Shown here: in pieces, positions 29,769 through 38,650 of the stretch | Layout of the letters: every line of letters starts with the position of its first letter | Numbering within the stretch: the first letter of the stretch is position 1 | Assembly: GCA_020723505.1 (NCBI GenBank) | Contig: DYIT01000001.1 | Coordinates: 72,530 to 136,529 of the forward strand | Source of the DNA: Candidatus Kuenenia stuttgartensis | GTDB taxonomy: Bacteria > Planctomycetota > JAKEIC01 > DYIT01 | Length of the DNA: 64,000 nucleotides | Direction of reading: 5' to 3' | The notes under the pieces: model-generated | Database searches by the model: none | Told to the model about the DNA's origin: nothing | Seen by the model: the letters and a program-made list of their open reading frames with translations, nothing else | Made by a program: the position numbers and the translations under genes

Positions 29769-30017
29769 TTCGGTTAACCGTCAACCGTCAGCCGCAGACT
29801 GTACCCTGTAGTCGCATAAAAAAGCGCACCGATTCATGAAACACTCGATGAATAGCAATGCAGAATCGCGAGAAACCGCACTTGCGGAAAGAACCGCCAA
29901 CCTCACATAAAGTGAAGTTGAGGGATAAAGAAAACCAGAACTTCCGGAGCACTAAGAAAGAGGGACGCGAGGACTAGGATTAACCACCGGACACGCCGAG
30001 GAAACCGGGGAAAAGGA

Positions 30018-30247
30018 TTAACCACCGAAGACACCGATGACACCGAAAATCATGCCAGTTGGGTTGGGCTCTCCTCCTGGGGCACTTCTTCTGAATAAAC
30101 GATGCGTTTGAACTCGAGCACTCGGGAGCCTACGTTGATGAGCAGGCCCAATTCGTGTCTCGTAATTTAAAGGCAGTTGATGATTTCAGCCCTTCGGGTC
30201 TATCTCCATCCCCCCTCCTTCGGCGTCTTCGGTGTCTTCGGTGGTTA
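30018..30247. mobile_element. MITE-like fossil element bounded by TTAACCACCGAAGACACCGA inverted repeats and containing a GxxExxY remnant
   Basis: Left TTAACCACCGAAGACACCGATGACACCGAA; right end reverse-complements to TTAACCACCGAAGACACCGAAGACGCCGAAG. Confidence 0.65.
30050..30190 (-). pseudogene. C-terminal fossil of a GxxExxY-family protein
   Basis: Minus-strand frame AEIINCL*ITRHELGLLINVGSRVLEFKRIVYSEEVPQEESPTQLA*. Confidence 0.7.
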
Positions 30248-30327
30248 AATAAATATTTGCCCGCCGAGGCACGATTCTTTATGCAACGTTAGGGTTAATT
30301 CTTTTTCAGCAGTGAACCCTTAGTAAT

Positions 30328-31269
30328 CTACGCGTAAGCCTCTCCCTCGAGCGGCAGCAGGATATTCAGGCAGGCCTTCCTGATAACGAACTCGGCGGGT
30401 TCATCGCTCGAGCAACATCCCGCGAAATCACCGTCGAGGTGCACAGGCACGGAACCGCTGACGGGGCGCACGGACATGCATGCCCCTTGCGCGCTAATCC
30501 TGCCCGGGATTTCCGCGAACCTCCCGGCAAGCGCCAGCACGACGCCCCGCACGAATTCCATCGCAGTTCCGCCCCGCAGCGCGGCGAAATCGAGAAGGCC
30601 GTCGGACGGGTCCGCGGCTTCGGCGAACCTGAATATCCCCCCGTAGTTCGCGGTGTTGGAGGCCATGGCCCAGAAGCAGCCGCCCCTGGGCGGGAGACCG
30701 CCGATGCCGACCTCGAGCTCGGGCATGGGGAGGCCGAAAAGCGCGCGGGCGAGCGGGACCGCGTATGCTGCATAGGATCCCGTGCTCTTCCTCCTCAGCG
30801 CGTATCTCCGCGCAACCTCGGCGTCGAATCCCACCCCCGCGACGCTCAGGAACAGCCTGGCTCCCCACGATCCGGCGTCGATGACGGCCTTCCTTCCGCC
30901 GAAGAGCGCGGATTCCGCAGCCTCCGGGCCCGCGGGGATGCACAGCTCCCTGGCGAGCATGTTGGCCGTGCCGGCCGGGAGGATGCAGAGGGGCACTTGT
31001 GTCCCTGCAAGGCCCTGCGCAACCTCGTTCAGCGTGCCGTCCCCGCCTGCGCAGACCACGGGCGTCGCGGCGGGGTCCGGCGAGCGTTCAGCCCATTCCC
31101 GGGCGGTCGCGGCCGCTTCGCCGGCTCCGGACGTCTCGCGGACGCTGAACGCCGTTCCCCTGCGCTCGAGCGCCGAGGCCAGGCCGGCGGCATGAATCCC
31201 GGCTCTGCCCGATCCCGCGCAGGGGTTGAGCAGAATCAGGACTTCGCTCCATTTCCCGCGTCCGGACAA
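30328..31269 (-). CDS. Diacylglycerol kinase family lipid kinase (YegS/DgkB-like)
   Basis: LILLNPCAGSGRA and CAGGDGTLNEVAQGL. Confidence 0.85.
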   Translation of the reverse strand: MSGRGKWSEVLILLNPCAGSGRAGIHAAGLASALERRGTAFSVRETSGAGEAAATAREWAERSPDPAATPVVCAGGDGTLNEVAQGLAGTQVPLCILPAGTANMLARELCIPAGPEAAESALFGGRKAVIDAGSWGARLFLSVAGVGFDAEVARRYALRRKSTGSYAAYAVPLARALFGLPMPELEVGIGGLPPRGGCFWAMASNTANYGGIFRFAEAADPSDGLLDFAALRGGTAMEFVRGVVLALAGRFAEIPGRISAQGACMSVRPVSGSVPVHLDGDFAGCCSSDEPAEFVIRKACLNILLPLEGEAYA

Positions 31270-31718
31270 TCAGCACCCCCGGTCTCCGCCCCGGCAGCCC
31301 TCTTCGCCGGGAGGTTGATGAGGTACACGGATCCAAGAGCCAAGGCTATCCCAATCGCCTGGCGAATGCCGGGCCTCTCGCCCAGGAAGATTGCCCCCAG
31401 CACGACCGTGACCACGGGATAGAGGGCGGTGGCCGCTGCCGCTGGCCCGATGCAGGTCTTCTCCGCGAGCCTGAGGAAGGTCAGCACGCCGAGGTAGCCG
31501 AATATGCCCGCCCCGAACGCGCACAACGCCCCGACGGGATGGAAGTCCCGGTCCGCGAAGGGCAGGATCACAGCGCCCATCGCCACCGCGCCGGCGGCCT
31601 CGAACACGAACACCGCCTGCGGGCTCGCCTTGGCCAGGGCGAGCTTCGGCAGGAACGACCACAGCCCCCACGCGGCAATCGCCCCGAACGAGAACACGAG
31701 CCAGACATGCTCTTCCAT
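31236..31718 (-). CDS. Half-size EamA/DMT-family membrane protein
   Basis: 4-5 hydrophobic helices; AAAATALYPVVTVVLGAIFLGERPGIRQAIGIALALGSVYLI. Confidence 0.8.
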   Translation of the reverse strand: MEEHVWLVFSFGAIAAWGLWSFLPKLALAKASPQAVFVFEAAGAVAMGAVILPFADRDFHPVGALCAFGAGIFGYLGVLTFLRLAEKTCIGPAAAATALYPVVTVVLGAIFLGERPGIRQAIGIALALGSVYLINLPAKRAAGAETGGADCPDAGNGAKS

Positions 31719-31731
31719 CGAATCGGATCCC

Positions 31732-32136
31732 TCAGCCCGAGAGCAGCACGACGGCCGCCAATGCCATCGCGATGCCCGCGTAGTTCGCCGCGGAGAGCTT
31801 TTCCTTGAGAATCAGGAACCCGAGGACCACCGGGACCACGGGATAGACCGCCGTCAGCGTGGCGACGATTGACGCGTCGTGCTTCGATACGGCGAACACG
31901 TACAGGAGGAACCCGGTCGTTCCAACCGCTCCCGCTGCAAGCCCGTACCCCGCGCTCCTGCCGGGCTCGAGCTTCGGCCTGTACACGAGAATCACACCTG
32001 CCGCCACGACGATTATCGCGCAGACCTCGTAGATGAACACGTCCAGCGGGCGCAGGTAGTCGGTGGCGAGCTTGGGCAGGAACGCCCACAGCCCCCAGAA
32101 CGCGATGCACAGGGCTATGCAGAGGTGCTTGTTCAT
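31732..32136 (-). CDS. Half-size EamA/DMT-family membrane protein
   Basis: ASIVATLTAVYPVVPVVLGFLILKEKLSAANYAGIAMALAAVVLLS; paralogue of the neighbouring CDS. Confidence 0.8.
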   Translation of the reverse strand: MNKHLCIALCIAFWGLWAFLPKLATDYLRPLDVFIYEVCAIIVVAAGVILVYRPKLEPGRSAGYGLAAGAVGTTGFLLYVFAVSKHDASIVATLTAVYPVVPVVLGFLILKEKLSAANYAGIAMALAAVVLLSG

Positions 32137-32191
32137 CTTGCTTCGGGCCGGAGGTTACCACGAAGAGCCGCCCGACGCCATACGGCGCCGC

Positions 32192-32950
32192 TCATAGCCC
32201 GGGCTTCCATTGCCCCGCGAGGAGGGCAAGGTACTTCTCGACCGCGGATTCCGGGGGGCCCTCGAAAGCCACGCGGCCGCACTCGAGCAGAATCGCCCTC
32301 TGGCACATGGCTTTGACGAGGTCCATGGAGTGGGTCACCAGTATTATGCTCACCCCGTTCTTCCGGAACGCGTCTATCTTCTCCCTGCACTTCTTCTGGA
32401 ATGCCTCGTCGCCTACCGCGATTATCTCGTCCGTGAGGAGGACGTCCGGGTCGACATGGACCGCGATTGAGAACCCCAGACGGACGTACATCCCGGAGGA
32501 GTAGTTCTTCACCGGCGTGTCGATGAAGCTGCCGAGCTCGGAGAACTCCACGATGCTTCCGCATTTCGCCTTCATCTCCTTCCTGGACAAACCCATAAGC
32601 GCGCCCTGGAGGAAGATGTTCTCGATGCCCGTCAGCTCGGGGTCGAATCCCGCGCCCAGTTCGATTAGAGGGCTCACTTTTCCAGTCGTCCTCAAATTGC
32701 CCTCGGTCGGGCGGAAAACCCCGGCGCAGATTCTGAGAAGCGTGCTCTTGCCCGACCCGTTCCTGCCGATGACGCCGACCGTCTCGCCCCGCCCGAGCGA
32801 AAAAGACACGCCCCGCAGGGCCCAGAAGTCCTCGTACGAGATTTTGCGCTTGAAGAGGCGCACGACCGCTTCCTTGAGCGTCATTATCTTCTCGTGGTAG
32901 ATGCGGAACCGCATGCCTACGGAATCCGAGACGAGGATTGAATCCGTCAT
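32192..32950 (-). CDS. Polysaccharide ABC exporter ATP-binding protein (Wzt/TagH type)
   Basis: GVIGRNGSGKSTLLRICAG, YSSGMYVRLGFSIAVHVDPDVLLTDE; ends without an extra carbohydrate-binding domain. Confidence 0.88.
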   Translation of the reverse strand: MTDSILVSDSVGMRFRIYHEKIMTLKEAVVRLFKRKISYEDFWALRGVSFSLGRGETVGVIGRNGSGKSTLLRICAGVFRPTEGNLRTTGKVSPLIELGAGFDPELTGIENIFLQGALMGLSRKEMKAKCGSIVEFSELGSFIDTPVKNYSSGMYVRLGFSIAVHVDPDVLLTDEIIAVGDEAFQKKCREKIDAFRKNGVSIILVTHSMDLVKAMCQRAILLECGRVAFEGPPESAVEKYLALLAGQWKPGL

Positions 32951-33082
32951 GTCAGAGCCTGCAAACCATCTTCCTGCCGGGACGGGAGGATTGCGGAAGA
33001 TTGAACGTCTTCATTCTCCACTCCGGTCCGAAGACGGTATTCTATTCGGAGTCCGGATGATTGCAATCGGACGCTGGATTCG

Positions 33083-35266
33083 TCAGGTCCGCGATGCGAG
33101 GATTCGAGTATAGAACTCGAGGGTCCGCTCGGCGGATCCTTCCGGGGAGAATTCCGAACCGACTCTCGCCATGCCCGCGCGCCCCATGGAAATCCTTTTT
33201 TCGGAGTCCGCCGCCAGATCGAGCATGGCTGAAGCCAGGCCCATCGCGTCTCCGGGCTGCACGAGAATGCCGTCAACGCCGTGCCTTACGATTTCGGGGA
33301 TGCCCCCCGCGGTCGTCCCAACGACCGCTTTGCCCCATGCCATGGCTTCGAGGTAGATGAGCCCGAAGGACTCGTATCTGGACGGGGCCACGAACATGTC
33401 GCAGCCTGCGTAATACGCCTGCAGGAGACCTGCGGGAACTCTGCCCTTGATTACGACCCTGTCTCCCCCGGCCTCCTTCAGGGACTCCGCGACGCGGCGG
33501 CTTTGGTCCGAAAAATCATTCGAACCGATTATGACGAATATGGCGCCGGGATGATTCCCCAGCACGACCGGTACAGCCTTGGCCAGAGTATCCGCCCCCT
33601 TGCGCGGCTCGAGCCTCCCGACGAAGAGGATGAGGGGATTCCCCCTCTCGATGACGGGTTCCGGAGGCATCGAGGGCCTGCGATGCCCCAGCGGAATCAC
33701 CTCGCAGCCCACTCCGAACGAGAGCCCGTATTTCTCCGACATCGTCTTGCGGATATCCCGGCTTATGAAGATATGCCCGGCGGAAAGCCTGGAGAGCGCG
33801 TATTCGCTCGCGAAGGCCGCCGAAGTGTCGGGGTTGCGCTCCCATCCCTCGATCTCCGCGACCACCTTCATGGGCGTCTCGTATCTCGTGACAACGGGAA
33901 ACCTGGAGAACCTCGCCGTGACCAGCCCCTCCCAGTCCCATATCGGCGTCTCCACCACATCGGGCGGGGAAGAGCTCATGTCCAATCTAATCTTCTTGAA
34001 GACCGCCAGGGAATACAGATAGTTCCGGTGCGTGATTGGCAGACGCCGGTCTTCTTCGAGCTCCGGAACGGCCTGGGACGAGACGAAATGGACGTGCACT
34101 CCGTCCGAATTGATGCATTCCGGCCCGGTACCTTCGGTGAAGACATGGACTTCGTTCCCCAGCGCCCGCAATCCCGCCGATATCGTCCTGGTATAAATCC
34201 CGATGCCCCCGGGGTGCTCGGACGAGTATTCCCGGCTCAGCATGGCTATCCTCAGCGGCTTCGACGCCGTTTCCGGGCGTCGTCCGGGCCCCTTGGGGAA
34301 TCTGAGGAATGCCGGAGGAGGCTCCATCGGATTGCCCCACAGCTTTCTTTGCCTGAACAGCCCGTCCATGTATCCCCGAAGAATACCCCTCCGCCACATC
34401 CTCCGGTAGGACTTGAGGATATCACTGTCAATCTTCCCGGATTTGAACTGGTTCTTGAATTCCCTGCGCCAGATCCACGCCGCCTTGAAGCTGCCAATCA
34501 GGCGGGACGGAAAGCTCCGGATGCCGGCGGAGTTCTTAAGGGCGAAGTAGACCGTATTCTTCACGACCGGGAAGAAATTCATGCCCGATGCGGATTTGCG
34601 CAGATGGCTGTCGGCGAACTCGTGATGGACCACCGCAGCGTTGTTGTGATGGATCTCGAATCCAAGCCTTGCCGCCCGGAAACAGACGTCGCTTTCATCA
34701 TGGTAGTATTCGATGTATTCGTCGAACCCGCCGCATGAGACCAGGAGGCCGCGGCGGAAGGAGGCGTTCGTCCCCATCATTATCCTGCATCGTCCGTCGC
34801 GCACCGGTTCGAAGGCCGGGCATGTCTCCTGGATGATTTGCGGCGTGCCCCAGACATCTATTGCACCGCTCTTGAACTGGATTTTGGCCCCTCCCGGACC
34901 GTATACGAGGCCGCCGACCGCCCCCGCAGACGGATTCCTGTACGATTCGCCGAGCCTCTCGAGCCATTCCGGTTCCGGGATGGCGTCGTCGTCTATGAAC
35001 GCCACGACATCGCCCGCCGCCGCCCGGATTCCAAGGTTCCGCGATATGGAAATGTTCACGAACGGATTCCTGGCAACCTTAATCCGGTCCGAATAGGCAT
35101 CGAGCAGGGAATCGGTCGAGTCCGTGCACGGACCCGGCACGACTACGACCTCGAAATCCCTGAAGGTCTGTTTCTGCAGGGATTCAAGGCATTTTGAAAG
35201 CAGCTCCGCCCTGTTGTATGTGACAATCACGACGGAAAACGACAACCCGCTGTCAGTCATACCCAA
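33083..35266 (-). CDS. Bifunctional glycosyltransferase, GT2 N-terminal plus GT4 C-terminal
   Basis: VVIVTYNRAELLSKCLESL...FIDDDAIP then FVGRLEPRKGADTLAKAV...VAPSRYESFGLIYLEAMAWGKAVVGT. Confidence 0.88.
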   Translation of the reverse strand: MGMTDSGLSFSVVIVTYNRAELLSKCLESLQKQTFRDFEVVVVPGPCTDSTDSLLDAYSDRIKVARNPFVNISISRNLGIRAAAGDVVAFIDDDAIPEPEWLERLGESYRNPSAGAVGGLVYGPGGAKIQFKSGAIDVWGTPQIIQETCPAFEPVRDGRCRIMMGTNASFRRGLLVSCGGFDEYIEYYHDESDVCFRAARLGFEIHHNNAAVVHHEFADSHLRKSASGMNFFPVVKNTVYFALKNSAGIRSFPSRLIGSFKAAWIWRREFKNQFKSGKIDSDILKSYRRMWRRGILRGYMDGLFRQRKLWGNPMEPPPAFLRFPKGPGRRPETASKPLRIAMLSREYSSEHPGGIGIYTRTISAGLRALGNEVHVFTEGTGPECINSDGVHVHFVSSQAVPELEEDRRLPITHRNYLYSLAVFKKIRLDMSSSPPDVVETPIWDWEGLVTARFSRFPVVTRYETPMKVVAEIEGWERNPDTSAAFASEYALSRLSAGHIFISRDIRKTMSEKYGLSFGVGCEVIPLGHRRPSMPPEPVIERGNPLILFVGRLEPRKGADTLAKAVPVVLGNHPGAIFVIIGSNDFSDQSRRVAESLKEAGGDRVVIKGRVPAGLLQAYYAGCDMFVAPSRYESFGLIYLEAMAWGKAVVGTTAGGIPEIVRHGVDGILVQPGDAMGLASAMLDLAADSEKRISMGRAGMARVGSEFSPEGSAERTLEFYTRILASRT

Positions 35267-36323
35267 GCTCCGCCAGGAGATCCCTTATGCGAAGAAGGTT
35301 TCGGGGATATCCGAATTGTTCCACCCATTCCCTCTGCCGGCTCCTTATCCTTGACGCGAGGTCCGCATCCTCAATCAGCACCCTGCACAGCGCCGCCGCC
35401 TTTACCGCATCCCTAGTCAGAAGCTTCACCCCCGCCGGCCCCATTGTCGTCTCAACCGCTCCAGCCTTGTATGCTACCGTGAGGATGTCCGAGAGCATGC
35501 TCTCCACGAGCGGAAGGCAGAATCCTTCGTGCTCGCTCATGCAGAGGTAGATGTCCGCCGAGCGGTAGTAGGCCATCAGATCACCGCCGCTGACTTTCCC
35601 GGCGAATGTCACGGCCCGTCCGGAACTCCTCGAGGCGATTCTCGAAAGAAGGCTTCCGAAGTACTCCGGGTAGTCGTGGTGATTGCCGACTATGAAAAGC
35701 CTGGAATTGCCGTTGAACAGACGATTATAGGCATCGAACGCATCAAGCAGCAGATGAATGGCTTTGTTGGGCACCACCCGCCCGACGAACAGGAAATTGT
35801 CCGTCTTCCCTCTCCGGTTACCCGCCATCAGGGCCTCGTTGCAGGGCTGGCGGAGCCATTCCGCGAAGTCGAGAAACAACGGCATGACTTCCACATTCGC
35901 GCACCCCATCCCGCGGAGAGGAAGGGCGTTGAACTCCGAATCGCACCAGAACGCCTCATATCCCCTCGCAATCCTCTTCAACTGCCTGAGGCCCTCGATG
36001 CAGAAAAGCTCATGGGTCTTCATCCCCGAGAAATAGAGCGGCGGCGTCACGTTGTGGAATTTCATGACCTTCTTGCAGGGCTTCCTCGACAGGCCGTCCG
36101 CCCATTCCGAATTCCCGGCGAAATGAAGGACGGCAAGCATGCCCCCGCCCATCGCGGGCATGCTCGTAGTCGCTTGCGACGGAAGCATGTCGAAATTCGT
36201 ATACCTGTAAGCGATGCTCGTCTCGTGTCCGAGGTCCCGGAAGGCCCTGTCCATCATGAGCAAATCCCCGGTGACGGCATCCCCCTGGACAAGGGCGTTT
36301 GTGAATTGGACGATATGAGTCAA
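35253..36323 (-). CDS. GT4-family glycosyltransferase
   Basis: FLFVGRVVPNKAIHLLLDAF...YLCMSEHEGFCLPLVESM. Confidence 0.85.
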   Translation of the reverse strand: MTHIVQFTNALVQGDAVTGDLLMMDRAFRDLGHETSIAYRYTNFDMLPSQATTSMPAMGGGMLAVLHFAGNSEWADGLSRKPCKKVMKFHNVTPPLYFSGMKTHELFCIEGLRQLKRIARGYEAFWCDSEFNALPLRGMGCANVEVMPLFLDFAEWLRQPCNEALMAGNRRGKTDNFLFVGRVVPNKAIHLLLDAFDAYNRLFNGNSRLFIVGNHHDYPEYFGSLLSRIASRSSGRAVTFAGKVSGGDLMAYYRSADIYLCMSEHEGFCLPLVESMLSDILTVAYKAGAVETTMGPAGVKLLTRDAVKAAALCRVLIEDADLASRIRSRQREWVEQFGYPRNLLRIRDLLAELGYD

Positions 36324-37615
36324 GGTTTCGAAGCCCTAATCTTGAACTCCATGCACTCGCCGTTCTTAACGCTCCTGTAGACCGTTTCAATCCCCTCGAA
36401 TCCGGCTCCGGACAGAAGACCCGCCATGCTTTCGGGCGTGTGCAGCGACCGGTGAAGATTCACTTCATAGTCCTGACCGCCGAAAGCGACCTTGTCGAGC
36501 GTTTCCAACGTGATTTTCCCGGACGTGTAAGCACCAATCATGGCTTCGAAATCGGGACACACGAGCTCAATCCCCCCCCCGGATTCAAGCAGCCTGAACC
36601 AGTACGGAAGGATTTCCCGCGCGAGCTCATTCCTCGAGAAGTGCTCCGCCGTATGGGATGAACGTATGCTCCGGACCGTGCCCTTATCGAACGGGAGGAA
36701 ACGCGCGTCGGTTATGATATCCACCCCTTCCAGCCGCCTTATGTCCACCGTCAGCTCATCCGCTACGTCCTCGGGCGACGGGCCTGAACCGATGTTCAGC
36801 CTGAATCCCGAGGTTTGCCCCGCGAGAACCCTCCTCGCCTTTTCGGTGGCCAGCGCCGGCTTTGGAGAGGCGGCTCCGTCCAACCGCGTCATCCTCGCCT
36901 GGATGCCGGCGAGATCCTTGATTTCCGAGAAAAGCTCGTTTCGCGTATTGTGAAGGAAAACCCACTGCGCCCGCATCTGCTCTTCGACGAAAGCCCTCGC
37001 ATCCCCGGCTTCCTTCCTCGATAAGGCTGCCGTTTCCCCAATCGAACTGATTGCCCCGCCCAGCCGTTTCTCCGCTCCAGCCGACTCCGAAACCATCCTG
37101 TCCAGCCCGGTCTTCACTTCGGCCGTCTCCCTGGCAATTTCATCCAGCGCCCCCCTCATAAGCCGGGCCTCCTCCGCCCACTCCATTCCCGCCGGCCGCG
37201 ATGTAAGCTCTGCGCCCATCTGATGGACGATGCTGGCGACGTCCCGGAGGTGCAGAATCGTGAGCTCGCAGAGGTTCTTCGAATGCAGGTTGAAATGCAC
37301 CTGGCGGTGGATGAAAAAACGCATCAGCTTGTTGAGTACTCGTTTCAGGAACCTGAATTTGACTCCAAGAGGTACGTACATGACGTCCCAGCAGCCGTTC
37401 ACAACCGCGGCCATCTCGTCGATCCGCCTGTCCGACAGGGCGAGCGGCGCGTGCCGGGCCGCCACGAAATCCGCCGGAGCGCAATCCTTGGCCTTCCCCG
37501 CGTCCTCGAGATGTCTCCTTATCCTCGTCAGGATTCCGGCCACTTCGGAGCCGCATCCATCCGTCTCGAAGAAGGAATCCGTCTTCCCGAAACCGCTTGC
37601 GTCCGGATCATCCAT
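36320..37615 (-). CDS. Class I SAM-dependent methyltransferase with N-terminal helical extension
   Basis: LNIGSGPSPEDVADELTVDIRRLEGVDIITDARFLPFDKGTVRSIRSSHTAEHF. Confidence 0.75.
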   Translation of the reverse strand: MDDPDASGFGKTDSFFETDGCGSEVAGILTRIRRHLEDAGKAKDCAPADFVAARHAPLALSDRRIDEMAAVVNGCWDVMYVPLGVKFRFLKRVLNKLMRFFIHRQVHFNLHSKNLCELTILHLRDVASIVHQMGAELTSRPAGMEWAEEARLMRGALDEIARETAEVKTGLDRMVSESAGAEKRLGGAISSIGETAALSRKEAGDARAFVEEQMRAQWVFLHNTRNELFSEIKDLAGIQARMTRLDGAASPKPALATEKARRVLAGQTSGFRLNIGSGPSPEDVADELTVDIRRLEGVDIITDARFLPFDKGTVRSIRSSHTAEHFSRNELAREILPYWFRLLESGGGIELVCPDFEAMIGAYTSGKITLETLDKVAFGGQDYEVNLHRSLHTPESMAGLLSGAGFEGIETVYRSVKNGECMEFKIRASKP

Positions 37616-37782
37616 TCATCCCATCCTCGATTCTTCCGACATGCCTTGCGTCTTTCCGCTCAAAGGACACGATCAGCATATTACATCCATCACCCTGTTT
37701 TTTCCAGCGGCGGGCCCGATGCCGTTGAAATCGCCCCCTCACGCCGTTATATTTCTGCTCATGAGGGCCGACGCAGTCGGGC

Positions 37783-38625
37783 ATGAAGCTCTGGCTTGCC
37801 GGGGTCCGGTTTTTTCTGGGCTCGCGCATGCTGGCTATACAGGTCGTCCCCGACAAGGAAATGAGGAAACGCCCGGAACGGCCGCTTAACCGTCTCTGCG
37901 ACATCAGCGACTGGCGGGCGGGGAGGCCTCTCTCCCTCGTCATGCAGGCTCTCGGCGAGGGAGTCTACATCCACAGGAAATCATGGGAATACGCCATGTG
38001 CCTCATAGGCCTTGAAACACTCGGCGTCGTCAGGCCTGAGGCGAGGGCCGTTGCCGTCGGCGCCGGCTCGGAGAGGCCCCTGTTCCATTATGCGAATAGA
38101 ATCTCGGAGATGGTCGCGACCGATCTCTATGCGACCCCCGGCAGGGAGGGGGATCCCCGCATGCTGACGAATCCCGAGGTGTTCGCGCCGTTCGACTACA
38201 GGAAGGACAGGCTGAAGGTCCTGCGGATGGACGCGACCGGACTCGATTTCCCCGATGCGTCCTTCGATTTCGGATTCTGCCTCTCGTCAATCGAGCACTT
38301 CGGATCGAGGGAGAAATCGGCACGTGCGATGCAGGAGATGCATCGCGTCCTGAAACCCGGAGGGGTCGTCTGCATCTCCACGGAACTCATCCTGAACGGC
38401 GCCAACCACGCGGAATACTTCTCCACCGAAGAACTGGACAGGACAATACTCCGGTCCGCGGCCTTCAAGCTCGCGGGAGGAGGGCCGGATCTGTCGATTT
38501 CACGATCACTGCTGCTGAATCCGATAGATCTCGACGATGAGACGGATTTGCACGTGAGTCCGCACATCGTCCTGAAACAGGGGAACGTCGTCTGGACATC
38601 GGTAATCCTTTTTCTGAGGAAGTGA
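37783..38625 (+). CDS. Class I SAM-dependent methyltransferase
   Basis: AVAVGAGSERPLFHYANRISEMVATDLY...LDFPDASFDFGFCLSSIEHFG. Confidence 0.75.
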   Translation: MKLWLAGVRFFLGSRMLAIQVVPDKEMRKRPERPLNRLCDISDWRAGRPLSLVMQALGEGVYIHRKSWEYAMCLIGLETLGVVRPEARAVAVGAGSERPLFHYANRISEMVATDLYATPGREGDPRMLTNPEVFAPFDYRKDRLKVLRMDATGLDFPDASFDFGFCLSSIEHFGSREKSARAMQEMHRVLKPGGVVCISTELILNGANHAEYFSTEELDRTILRSAAFKLAGGGPDLSISRSLLLNPIDLDDETDLHVSPHIVLKQGNVVWTSVILFLRK

Positions 38626-38650
38626 TGCCGGGTTCAGCCGGCTTCGCGAC

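Noticed and set aside
33281-34738. 485-aa plus-strand ORF opposite the GT2-GT4 gene
   Set aside because: Antisense shadow; no family signature.
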